Positions 6,320-12,111 of a stretch of 12,111 bases of DNA are shown here, piece after piece. The stretch's first letter is position 1. The number at the start of each line of letters is the position of its first letter. The notes beneath the pieces were generated by a model. That model saw only the letters and a program-made list of their open reading frames with translations, was not told where the DNA came from and did not search any database. The stretch is from CAKSQF01 sp051868045 (lineage in GTDB: Bacteria; Bacillota; Clostridia; Oscillospirales; CAG-272): contig JBJDZN010000006.1 of NCBI GenBank assembly GCA_051868045.1, forward strand, positions 1 through 12,111, written 5' to 3'. The position numbers and the translations under genes were made by a program.

Positions 6320-7816
6320 TCAGCTCTTGATTTCGAGATTGAGATCGGCAAGCGTGGCATAGAAAGCGGACAGCATTGCATAACTTTCTGCGGCGGACGC
6401 CTGATCCATGACGTTCTTGTTGGTGTCGAATTCATTGCTGGTGTCCCATCCGGTTGCATAGTTGCGGGGGAGGAAGTTGTTGTTGTTGAAGTTTTCGAAG
6501 GCATAGTCGATGGATTCCTGCATGGATTGAATGTACTTCAGGCACTTGATGGAACCGCTTCCGGTTACGGCAATCTTTGCCATCTCGGCATATGCAACAT
6601 CAATGAAGCCCTGAAGAAGAATAACATTGAACCAGGTCGTCTGGGAGGTAATGGGGTAAAGATCAACAGGATAGGCATCACCGGAGGAACTCTTTGTGCT
6701 GCGGAAGTTGGTGTAAGCCAGGGTTGCAAGTCTTTCTGCGGCAGTCAGGTAGGTGCTGTCACCGGTTGCAACGTAGAGAGCCGCCGCACCGGACAGAACC
6801 GCACCGGTATTGTAGGTGTATGCCGTCTGGTCGATGCTTGTGGACTGGGAAGTGGTTACATACTTGTCGTCAACCAGTTCACGGCTGGTTCCCAGAAGGT
6901 CGCCGAATATACCGGCACTGTTTCTCAGATGGGAACTGGTCCAATCATAGACCTTGATTGCCCAATCCAGGTAATAGGTTGCCTTGGTGGCATCGCCCAA
7001 ATCGCTGTATGCTACGGCAATGCTGACCAGCGGTTCAATCAGAGGAGCGTTGGAACAGGTATGCTTGGTGGCATAGGCAGGACCCCAGGTGATTCCGCCG
7101 TACTCATTGCCATCTGCATCCAGACCGACGTCCCATCCGTCCAGACAGATGTCGGCAAGACGAACGGCTTCATTCATGTATTCCAGAGTTCCGGTGTACT
7201 CGTATGCGTCCATCAGATCCATGATAATCCACATCTGATCATCATAAACCGCCTGATCGCCTGTCACATTGGCACCGTTTTTCCGGGAGGCGCGGTTGAC
7301 TCCGTAGAAGGTGACTCTGGAGGTACCCTGATAGGTGGTAACAGCACCGGAGCCCTTGTAGTAGTCCAGCGAATCCACCAGTTCCGCATACAGATCGGCG
7401 TATTCTGCTTTCTTCTCCTCCGTGTCGGCAATTTCGATCATATGGGATACCATTGCCATGACGGCGGTATAGTGCCACACGGACGCAATGTCCACCTGAG
7501 CAGGACGGTGGGAGGTGATGGTGTAGTATCTGGCGACGGAGATATCGCCGTTATCTGCGGTTGTAATATAGGCATCACGGGTTGCGGTTGCGATGGCTTC
7601 TGCGCGGGTATTGTACTTGGTTACCAGTTCACGGAAGGCGGCAATCTCACTTTCTGTGTAGAGAGGAGTGATTTGCTCGACGGGTGTCGTAGTGGTTTCG
7701 GAGGTGGTTTCCTCGGAACTTGATGCAGGTTCGCTTCCTGTGTTACATCCGGCAAAAGAACACAGAGTTGCACCCGCCAGGAGGGCGGCGATGCTGCGTT
7801 TGATTGGATTTTTCAT
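6320..7816 (-). CDS. Secreted lipoprotein, glycoside hydrolase family 76-like (alpha-1,6-mannanase type)
   Basis: This 498-residue protein has a lipoprotein signal peptide: positively charged MKNPIKR, a hydrophobic core, and lipobox F-A-G-C with the lipidated Cys at 24. A Ser/Thr/Glu-rich tether (about 25-46) follows. The rest is an all-helical (alpha/alpha)-barrel-like domain. Tandem aspartates D192-D193 in YDDQMW match the catalytic DD pair of GH76. GGITWGP (240-246), CSN (254-256) and YNTG (335-338) fit other conserved GH76 positions. Members of the family cleave alpha-1,6-mannan backbones, so a role in using yeast or other mannan at the cell surface is likely. A related six-hairpin glycosidase family is the main alternative. 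The gene has its own promoter (7882-7910) and an AAAGGAAG ribosome binding site at 7828-7835. No transport or sugar-catabolism gene lies next to it. Confidence 0.8.
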   Translation of the reverse strand: MKNPIKRSIAALLAGATLCSFAGCNTGSEPASSSEETTSETTTTPVEQITPLYTESEIAAFRELVTKYNTRAEAIATATRDAYITTADNGDISVARYYTITSHRPAQVDIASVWHYTAVMAMVSHMIEIADTEEKKAEYADLYAELVDSLDYYKGSGAVTTYQGTSRVTFYGVNRASRKNGANVTGDQAVYDDQMWIIMDLMDAYEYTGTLEYMNEAVRLADICLDGWDVGLDADGNEYGGITWGPAYATKHTCSNAPLIEPLVSIAVAYSDLGDATKATYYLDWAIKVYDWTSSHLRNSAGIFGDLLGTSRELVDDKYVTTSQSTSIDQTAYTYNTGAVLSGAAALYVATGDSTYLTAAERLATLAYTNFRSTKSSSGDAYPVDLYPITSQTTWFNVILLQGFIDVAYAEMAKIAVTGSGSIKCLKYIQSMQESIDYAFENFNNNNFLPRNYATGWDTSNEFDTNKNVMDQASAAESYAMLSAFYATLADLNLEIKS

Positions 7817-7881
7817 AGAATCGGTTTCTTCCTTTCATTTCATTCATGGATTCTTTGATGTTTGTGGATTTATACAAAATT

Positions 7882-7910
7882 ATTGTACCATATTTCTTTC
7901 ATCTTGTCAA
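7882..7910 (-). promoter_or_regulatory. Promoter of the GH76-like gene
   Basis: On the minus strand TTGACA (7905-7910) and TACAAT (7882-7887) are separated by 17 bases, with an extended TGG just before the -10 box. The predicted start near 7875 gives a leader of about 59 nt. Confidence 0.78.
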
Positions 7911-8022
7911 CTGCCTTTTTGTAAAATTGTCCAATTCAGACAAATATTTATTTCAAAATTATGCAGGTTTAACAAAAAAACGGGAAATGCGGAGGTGCCG
8001 CCATAAAAAGGCAAAAATATAC

Positions 8023-8051
8023 TTGACTTTTCCGGGAAAGTATGCTATAAT
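8023..8051 (+). promoter_or_regulatory. Promoter of the SleB-like gene
   Basis: TTGACT (8023-8028) and TATAAT (8046-8051) are 17 bases apart, with extended-10 TGC at 8043-8045. The segment 8041-8059 is nearly identical to 9206-9224 in the acyl-CoA dehydrogenase promoter. It resembles a vegetative housekeeping promoter rather than a sporulation-sigma one. Confidence 0.8.
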
Positions 8052-8116
8052 ATACAAGCTTATCCGAAAATACCAATACATTACATGCAAATCTGATGAT
8101 ATGAGGAATATTTCAT

Positions 8117-9028
8117 ATGTTAATCAAGGGAAAGCTTCTGGCGGCAACCGGAGCCTCGTTGGCACTTGCCTGCTTCCTCGCCTTCGGTACTGCCTATCAG
8201 CAGCGTTCGGATGAAGGCGGCATGGCTCGCACCACATCGGAAACAAGTGTCAAGACGGCAGTGACCGGTACGACCGCATCCGTCCCCACTACATCCGACC
8301 CGGAGTCTCCGGCAGTTCCGACGGTTCCCGCCCCTGATTCCGATGTCACATCCGACGTCACTGAGGATGATTTTGACAACATCGACATTGGCGGTTACGG
8401 CAGTGCAGCAACGGATACCGAGGAAATTCCGGTTTCCGGCAACGAAGATTTGCCGCAGACCACTTCGGACGTTTCGGAGACAATACCTGTTCCGGAGACG
8501 ACCCCTGCCCCGGAGACGACCCCTGCTCCGGAAACGACACCGACACCTGTAACCACGTCTACCGCTCCCGTCACAACGACGGCTCCCGTTACCTCTGTTC
8601 CCGAGGGACAGGGCGGACTGTACGATATTATGAATCCCGATCCCGACTACGGCAGATGTGTGGTCGTCGTTACCGGAGAAGACAGAGCATTGCTGGAGGC
8701 ACTGGTGGAGGGTGAAGCCGGTGATCAGGGCTTTATTGGTGCCGCCATGGTTGCACAGTGCATCAAGGATGCCATGACCTATGAGGGCTATAAGACGGTT
8801 GCCGAGGTCAGACTGAAGCTGAAATATTCGGGAAGGATCGACCGGGAACCCTGTGAGGATGTGGTCAAGGCGGTCGCCTACATCTTTGATGAGGGTGGCT
8901 ACGCCGTCAAACATCCTATGCTCTACTTCTATTACTCCCGCAACGGCATCAATGCCGACGGCTTCCATGAAACGCAGGAATTCGTGGTCGAGTACAAGGA
9001 TCACCGCTATTTCTGGAAGAAAACTTAG
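8117..9028 (+). CDS. SleB/CwlJ-type cell-wall hydrolase with N-terminal membrane segment and Thr/Pro linker
   Basis: This 303-residue protein starts with a hydrophobic segment (about 7-27) that acts as a signal peptide or uncleaved anchor. A long low-complexity Thr/Ser/Pro/Glu linker (about 37-165) includes PETTPA repeats. The C-terminal domain (about 180-303) matches the SleB/CwlJ hydrolase fold: LVEGEAGDQGFIGAAMVAQ contains the expected catalytic Glu (E200), then KAVAYIFDEGG, LYFYYS (269-274) and a terminal H-R-Y-F-W. Family members cleave peptidoglycan as lytic transglycosylases or amidases, classically the spore cortex. Here the housekeeping-type promoter and extended linker suggest a vegetative envelope role, which is inference. 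The start is supported by GAGGA nine bases upstream. The gene is monocistronic, followed by a terminator at 9092-9117. Confidence 0.85.
   Translation: MLIKGKLLAATGASLALACFLAFGTAYQQRSDEGGMARTTSETSVKTAVTGTTASVPTTSDPESPAVPTVPAPDSDVTSDVTEDDFDNIDIGGYGSAATDTEEIPVSGNEDLPQTTSDVSETIPVPETTPAPETTPAPETTPTPVTTSTAPVTTTAPVTSVPEGQGGLYDIMNPDPDYGRCVVVVTGEDRALLEALVEGEAGDQGFIGAAMVAQCIKDAMTYEGYKTVAEVRLKLKYSGRIDREPCEDVVKAVAYIFDEGGYAVKHPMLYFYYSRNGINADGFHETQEFVVEYKDHRYFWKKT
8474..8545 (+). repeat. 18-bp tandem repeat encoding PETTPA in the hydrolase linker
   Basis: Four 18-base units run from 8474 to 8545. The two central ones (8492-8509, 8510-8527) differ only at the last base and the outer two are diverged. They encode PETIPV/PETTPA/PETTPA/PETTPT-type hexapeptides. 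This is a coding microsatellite-like linker that could vary in length between strains. Confidence 0.8.
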
Positions 9029-9091
9029 AAAACTGGCGAACGAATCTTTTATTCATCCAATACAAAACAATCCGTTTATCTTGTTTTTTCA

Positions 9092-9117
9092 TCCGCAGAC
9101 CGGGTCCGGTCTGCGGA
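9092..9117 (+). terminator. Intrinsic terminator after the SleB-like gene
   Basis: The arms CCGCAGACC (9093-9101) and GGTCTGCGG (9108-9116) pair perfectly. G9102-C9107 can extend the stem inward and T9092-A9117 outward, leaving a four-base loop. The stem is followed by AATTCTTTT. It lies 64 bases past the stop codon at 9028 and about 70 bases before the next promoter. Confidence 0.8.
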
Positions 9118-9187
9118 ATTCTTTTGGAAAAAATCGGCTCGCCATGAAAATTCCTGTTAATAATCTATGAACACACCGATCTTCCAC

Positions 9188-9216
9188 TTGACAAAATGCA
9201 AAAACTATGCTATAAT
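9188..9216 (+). promoter_or_regulatory. Promoter of the acyl-CoA dehydrogenase-etfBA operon
   Basis: TTGACA (9188-9193), a 17-base spacer and TATAAT (9211-9216) match the consensus exactly, with an extended TGC at 9208-9210. The predicted start is near 9223 and the leader is about 77 nt. The strength fits a central-metabolism operon. Confidence 0.85.
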
Positions 9217-9222
9217 GTACAA

Positions 9223-9248
9223 GCATAACTATAATAGCCTTATTATGC
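9223..9248. promoter_or_regulatory. Inverted repeat at the transcription start of the dehydrogenase operon
   Basis: Outer arms GCATAA (9223-9228) and TTATGC (9243-9248) and inner arms ATAATA (9231-9236) and TATTAT (9241-9246) give two alternative short palindromes right at the predicted start site. This could be an operator or a weak AT-rich leader hairpin. It does not match the Rex redox-operator consensus I know (TTGTGAA-N4-TTCACAA). Confidence 0.3.
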
Positions 9249-9299
9249 GGTCTGAGCGACGATCAATGGGGCATTGTATGATTGAAAGGATGAATGAAC

Positions 9300-10436
9300 A
9301 TGATTCTGGATGAAGAAACCCTGGAACTGAGGGATATGGTGCGGGAATTCGTTGACAACGAAATTATCCCCAATGCCCCCGGTTACGAAAAGAGAAACGA
9401 ATTTGCCACCCCTATTCTGGACATCGCCATTGATGAGATGGGTCTTGGATGTCTCTGCCAGCCTGAAGAGTACGGCGGAGCAGGGCTTTCCAACGTGGCA
9501 TTCCTGACCCTTTCCGAAGAGATTGCCAGAGGCGATCTGGGCATTGCCACCACTCTGTTCGGCAACTGCCTTGCTACCTATCCCGTCCTGATTGCGGGAA
9601 CCGATGAGCAGAAAAAGTTGTGGTTTGATACCCTGACCGAAAAGAAATATGCCGCATTCTGCCTGACCGAACCCAATGCCGGATCCGATGCCAGCGGCGT
9701 TCAGACCACTGCCGTTGCCGACGGCGACGATTTTATCCTGAACGGCACCAAGTGCTTCATTTCCAACGGCGGTATTGCCGGCATTTATACCGTGCTGGCT
9801 GTCACCGATCCCAAGCGTGGGGTTCTGGGACTGTCCGCCTTCATTGTGGAGCGTGACCGTGAGGGCGTTTCCATCGGTAAGGAAGAGGACAAGATGGGTA
9901 TGCGTCTGTCCAACACCACCGAGGTTATTTTCGACCATGTCCGTGTTCCCAAGGATCATCTGCTGGGTAAGCTGAACCGTGGATTCAAGATCATGATGGA
10001 TACCCTGGATCACTCCCGTGCCGGTGTTGGCGCATTCGGCGTCGGTATCGCCCAGAGAGCATTGGAAGAGGCAACCAAGTACGCAAAGCAGAGAGTCCAG
10101 TTCGGTCAGCCTGTAGCAAATTTCCAGGCCGTTCAGCACATCCTTGCCGATATGGCAATCGAGATCGAATGCGCAAGACAGGCATATCTCCATGCAGGTG
10201 AGCTGATTGATGCCGGACAGCCCTATAAGATGGAATCTGCTATTGCCAAGACCAAGGGTTCGGATACCGCCATGAAGTGTGCAATCGACGGACTTCAGGT
10301 TCTGGGCGGCTACGGCTACATGAAGGAATATCCTCTGGAAAAGTTGGTTCGTGATGCCAAGATTCTGCAGATCTATGAGGGAACCAACCAGATTCAGCGC
10401 GGTGTCATTGCAGGCTGTCTGCTGAAGAAATACTGA
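9300..10436 (+). CDS. Acyl-CoA dehydrogenase, short-chain (butyryl-CoA dehydrogenase-like)
   Basis: This cytoplasmic FAD enzyme interconverts a short-chain acyl-CoA and its 2-enoyl-CoA. In fermenting Clostridia it runs mainly as enoyl-CoA reductase with ETF as partner. From the 9300 start the protein is 378 residues, the usual family length. The first signature CLTEPNAGSDASG is at 121-133. The C-terminal signature runs from QVLGGYGYMKEYP through RDAKILQIYEGTNQIQR, with catalytic Glu about 360 in YEGT and the conserved Arg/Asp pair before it. I prefer ATG 9300 to in-frame ATG 9294 because GAAAGGA (9284-9290) lies nine bases before 9300 but only three before 9294. The gene is followed by etfB and etfA, so all three should act as one complex. 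The acyl chain length is not decided by sequence, and no thiolase, crotonase or hbd gene is present in the window. Confidence 0.92.
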   Translation: MILDEETLELRDMVREFVDNEIIPNAPGYEKRNEFATPILDIAIDEMGLGCLCQPEEYGGAGLSNVAFLTLSEEIARGDLGIATTLFGNCLATYPVLIAGTDEQKKLWFDTLTEKKYAAFCLTEPNAGSDASGVQTTAVADGDDFILNGTKCFISNGGIAGIYTVLAVTDPKRGVLGLSAFIVERDREGVSIGKEEDKMGMRLSNTTEVIFDHVRVPKDHLLGKLNRGFKIMMDTLDHSRAGVGAFGVGIAQRALEEATKYAKQRVQFGQPVANFQAVQHILADMAIEIECARQAYLHAGELIDAGQPYKMESAIAKTKGSDTAMKCAIDGLQVLGGYGYMKEYPLEKLVRDAKILQIYEGTNQIQRGVIAGCLLKKY

Positions 10437-10522
10437 TCATCTGCGAAGACTTTGAGGGATAGGACTTCTTTGCCCGACTTGAGGTCCGATCTCCTTGATC
10501 ATAAGAAAGGTAAGACCGAAAT

Positions 10523-11326
10523 ATGAATATTCTCGTTTGTGTGAAGCAGGTACCCGATACCACTTCCATTAAGATTGACCCGGTGAAGCACACGCTGATC
10601 CGTACCGGTGTTCCTTCCATCGTCAACCCCTACGACGGCTATGCGCTGGAGATGGCTGCCCGCATCAAGGACAAGGTGGGCGGAAGAATCACGGCACTTT
10701 CCATGGGTCCCGAAATGGCGAAGGATGCCCTGAAGGAGTGCATCTCGGTTGGAGCCGACGATGCCTATCTGATCAGTGACCGTGTTTTCGGCGGTTCTGA
10801 CACCCTTGCCACCAGCTGCATCATCTCCACGGCAATCAAGCTGCTGGAGGAGAGAAACGGCGCACCCTTTGATCTGATCTTCTGCGGAAAGCAGGCGATC
10901 GACGGAGATACCGGTCAGGTGGGTCCCGAAATTGCAGAGCATCTGGACCGTGCGCTGATTACCTATGCCTATGAGTCAGAACTGGATGGCGATACGATCA
11001 AGGTCAGAAGAGAGAGCGACGAAGGTTACGACATCATTTCCACAAAGCTCCCTGCCGTGATCACCGTAGAAAAGACCCCTTATGAGCCCCGTTATCCCTC
11101 GATCAAGAGCAAAATGGCAGCCAGAAAAGCGGTTATCACCACCCTTACTTCCGCAGAGGTTATCGTGGACGAAAGCAGGAGAGGACTCAAGGGCTCGCCT
11201 ACGAAGGTAAAATCCACCTATACCGCCGAAATGCAGAAAAACGGAAAAACCATTTCCGACGTTCCCGGAGATGTGGCAGGTACACAGCTTGTCGATCTTC
11301 TGTATGATGCCGGCATTTTGAAGTAA
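10523..11326 (+). CDS. etfB: Electron transfer flavoprotein beta subunit
   Basis: This 267-residue soluble ETF beta subunit passes electrons between the acyl-CoA dehydrogenase and other carriers. Landmarks are MNILVCVKQVPD at the N-terminus, NPYD (35-38), CGKQAIDGDTGQVGP (121-135, nucleotide-binding loop) and the ETF-beta signature region VRRESDEGYD...LPAVITV (161-182). NPYD together with the GKQAIDGDTGQVGP form resembles clostridial ETFs that bifurcate electrons between NADH, crotonyl-CoA and ferredoxin, where this subunit carries the bifurcating FAD. Bifurcation is inferred. The gene follows the dehydrogenase after 86 bases, with an AAGAAAGG ribosome binding site and no promoter or terminator that I can see in the gap. 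Confidence 0.93.
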   Translation: MNILVCVKQVPDTTSIKIDPVKHTLIRTGVPSIVNPYDGYALEMAARIKDKVGGRITALSMGPEMAKDALKECISVGADDAYLISDRVFGGSDTLATSCIISTAIKLLEERNGAPFDLIFCGKQAIDGDTGQVGPEIAEHLDRALITYAYESELDGDTIKVRRESDEGYDIISTKLPAVITVEKTPYEPRYPSIKSKMAARKAVITTLTSAEVIVDESRRGLKGSPTKVKSTYTAEMQKNGKTISDVPGDVAGTQLVDLLYDAGILK

Positions 11327-11341
11327 GGAGGATTTTGAACC

Positions 11342-12111
11342 ATGCAGACAAAGAATCTTTGGGTTTATATTGAAACAGAAGAGGGAACTGCCAAAAGTGT
11401 GGGCTATGAGCTGCTGACTCCCGGACGGGAACTGGCAGACAAGCTTGGCGTTCAGTTGATCGCCGTGGTATTGGGTCAGAATGTTGAGCAAGTGGCAAAG
11501 AATGCCATCGCCTACGGTGCCGACGGTGTCATTCTCGTGGAGGGTGACGAATACCGGACCTACAATTCCGATGCCGCAACCTATGCTTTGGGTGAGCTGA
11601 TCGGAAAGTATCAGCCCGATGTTGTCCTGATCGGTGCAACCAAGAACGGCAGAGACCTGGGTCCCCGTGTGGCGTGCAAACTGTCCACCGGACTGACCGC
11701 AGACTGCACCGGACTGGATGTGGATGACGAGACGAAGAATCTGCTTTCTACTCGTCCCGCCTTCGGAGGCAATCTGATGGCGACCATTGTTTGCCCGGAT
11801 AACCGTCCTCAGATGTCCACCGTCCGTCCCGGAACCTTCAAGAAGCGTACTCCCGACAACAGCCGCACCGGCGAGATTGTCCGTGAGGATGTACATATTG
11901 CCCCCGAGAAAATCCGCACCACTCTTTTGGAGCGGGTGAAGGAGGTCACCGAGCAGATCAATCTGGAGGAGGCTGAGATTATCGTCTCCGGCGGCAGAGG
12001 CATGAAGAAGCCCGAAAACTTCGGTATGCTCCGTGAGCTTGCCGATCTGCTGGGTGGATCGGTTGCCGCATCCCGTGCCGCTACCGATGCAGGCTGGATT
12101 CCTTCCGCCTA
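11342..12111 (+). CDS. etfA: Electron transfer flavoprotein alpha subunit (3' end outside the window)
   Basis: An open frame starts at ATG 11342 with a perfect AAGGAGG ribosome binding site (11325-11331) overlapping the etfB stop. It runs off the window after 256 codons plus two bases (TA), so it is partial rather than broken. The N-terminal domain includes IGATKNGRDLGPRVACKLS (97-115), TRPAFGGNLMATIV (137-150) and RPQMSTVRPGTF (155-166). The start of the FAD-binding domain is seen in IIVSGGRGMKKPENF (213-227) and AASRAATDAGWIP (242-254). A full ETF alpha of this type is usually 320-400 residues, so roughly 70-140 residues are missing, including the rest of the FAD site. There is no sign of a fused N-terminal ferredoxin domain. 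With the beta subunit it forms the ETF heterodimer serving the upstream dehydrogenase. Confidence 0.93.
   Translation, partial: MQTKNLWVYIETEEGTAKSVGYELLTPGRELADKLGVQLIAVVLGQNVEQVAKNAIAYGADGVILVEGDEYRTYNSDAATYALGELIGKYQPDVVLIGATKNGRDLGPRVACKLSTGLTADCTGLDVDDETKNLLSTRPAFGGNLMATIVCPDNRPQMSTVRPGTFKKRTPDNSRTGEIVREDVHIAPEKIRTTLLERVKEVTEQINLEEAEIIVSGGRGMKKPENFGMLRELADLLGGSVAASRAATDAGWIPSA

Larger units (their letters stand above)
7817..8116. other. Divergent intergenic region between the GH76-like and SleB-like genes
   Basis: This 300-base AT-rich region holds the leftward promoter (7882-7910) and the rightward promoter (8023-8051), whose -35 boxes are about 112 bases apart. Between them is a small inverted repeat (TTGTC 7927-7931, GACAA 7939-7943) only 17 bases from the leftward -35 box, a weak operator candidate. 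A GC-rich patch near 7988-8002 could form a short GCGG/CCGC stem. I see no RNA gene or convincing small ORF. Confidence 0.55.

Noticed and set aside
6527..7723. 398-codon plus-strand frame opposite the GH76-like gene
   Set aside because: The product is Gly/Cys/Ile-rich low-complexity sequence, while the minus strand encodes a complete lipoprotein with lipobox, DD motif, ribosome binding site and promoter.
7846..8214. 122-codon plus-strand frame across the divergent intergenic region
   Set aside because: It runs through both promoters and overlaps the real SleB-like start in another frame; it has AT-rich random composition and no ribosome binding site.
8474..8545. The 18-bp repeats as a CRISPR-like or mobile-element array
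   Set aside because: The units are contiguous without spacers, stay in frame and encode a Pro/Thr linker; no cas gene or insertion-sequence end is present.
8120..9004. 294-codon minus-strand frame opposite the SleB-like gene
   Set aside because: It is an Arg/Gly/Cys-rich mirror of the repetitive linker and hydrolase domain, with no start signals.
9243..10193. 316-codon minus-strand frame opposite the acyl-CoA dehydrogenase
   Set aside because: The dehydrogenase signatures on the plus strand are unambiguous; the antisense frame has no recognisable motif.
10437..10522. TGATCAT repeated at 10434-10440 and 10496-10502 as an internal terminator or promoter in the dehydrogenase-etfB gap
   Set aside because: The repeats are short palindromes, there is no T-run or -35/-10 pair, and the longest internal stem I found is about four base pairs.
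10976..11896. 306-codon minus-strand frame spanning the etfB-etfA junction
   Set aside because: It overlaps two clear ETF genes in the opposite direction and crosses their junction without its own ribosome binding site.
1..12111. tRNA, rRNA, insertion sequence, prophage or CRISPR elements
   Set aside because: No cloverleaf, transposase motif, terminal inverted repeat pair or spaced repeat array was seen on either strand; intergenic gaps are short and explained by promoters and terminators.

Overview
The window looks like a chromosomal segment of an anaerobic, low-to-middle GC Clostridia (Oscillospirales/Ruminococcaceae-like) bacterium, possibly a gut organism. The grounds are an acyl-CoA dehydrogenase-etfB-etfA operon of the clostridial type, a SleB/CwlJ-type cell-wall hydrolase, GGAGG/GAAAGG ribosome binding sites, and very clean TTGACA-17-TATAAT promoters, several with an extended TGn element. 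The placement is inferred from family resemblance only; there is no rRNA or other marker gene.

Layout. (1) Bases 1-295 form a divergent control region. One promoter reads left out of the window and another reads right into the ABC operon. A perfect 12-bp inverted repeat sits almost midway between their -35 boxes, and TTGCC-type half-sites lie close to the rightward promoter. (2) Bases 296-6258 are a probable four-gene rightward operon: an ABC exporter half-transporter, a DUF1854 protein, a second ABC half-transporter, and a protein with a PD-(D/E)XK-like nuclease signature and a C-terminal winged-helix-like segment. Both ABC proteins carry an unusual N-terminal beta-rich domain plus a four-cysteine zinc ribbon before the membrane domain. 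(3) A strong hairpin at 6262-6294 separates this operon from a convergent leftward gene, a secreted GH76-like lipoprotein (6320-7816) with its own promoter. (4) A divergent gene (8117-9028) encodes a membrane-anchored or secreted SleB-like hydrolase with a Thr/Pro repeat linker, followed by a terminator. (5) From 9188 onward a consensus promoter drives acyl-CoA dehydrogenase, etfB and etfA; etfA runs off the right end.

How the genes work together. The two ABC proteins very likely form a heterodimeric exporter, with the DUF1854 protein encoded between them as a partner of unknown role. The substrate cannot be read from the sequence. The dehydrogenase and the two ETF subunits should form a flavin-based enoyl-CoA reductase complex, probably electron-bifurcating, of the butyryl-CoA dehydrogenase kind. 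The GH76-like and SleB-like proteins act outside the cytoplasm on mannan-type glycans and peptidoglycan respectively and are not obviously linked to the flanking operons.

The most novel material is the left half: the ABC/DUF1854/nuclease-like cassette with its symmetrical divergent operator region.
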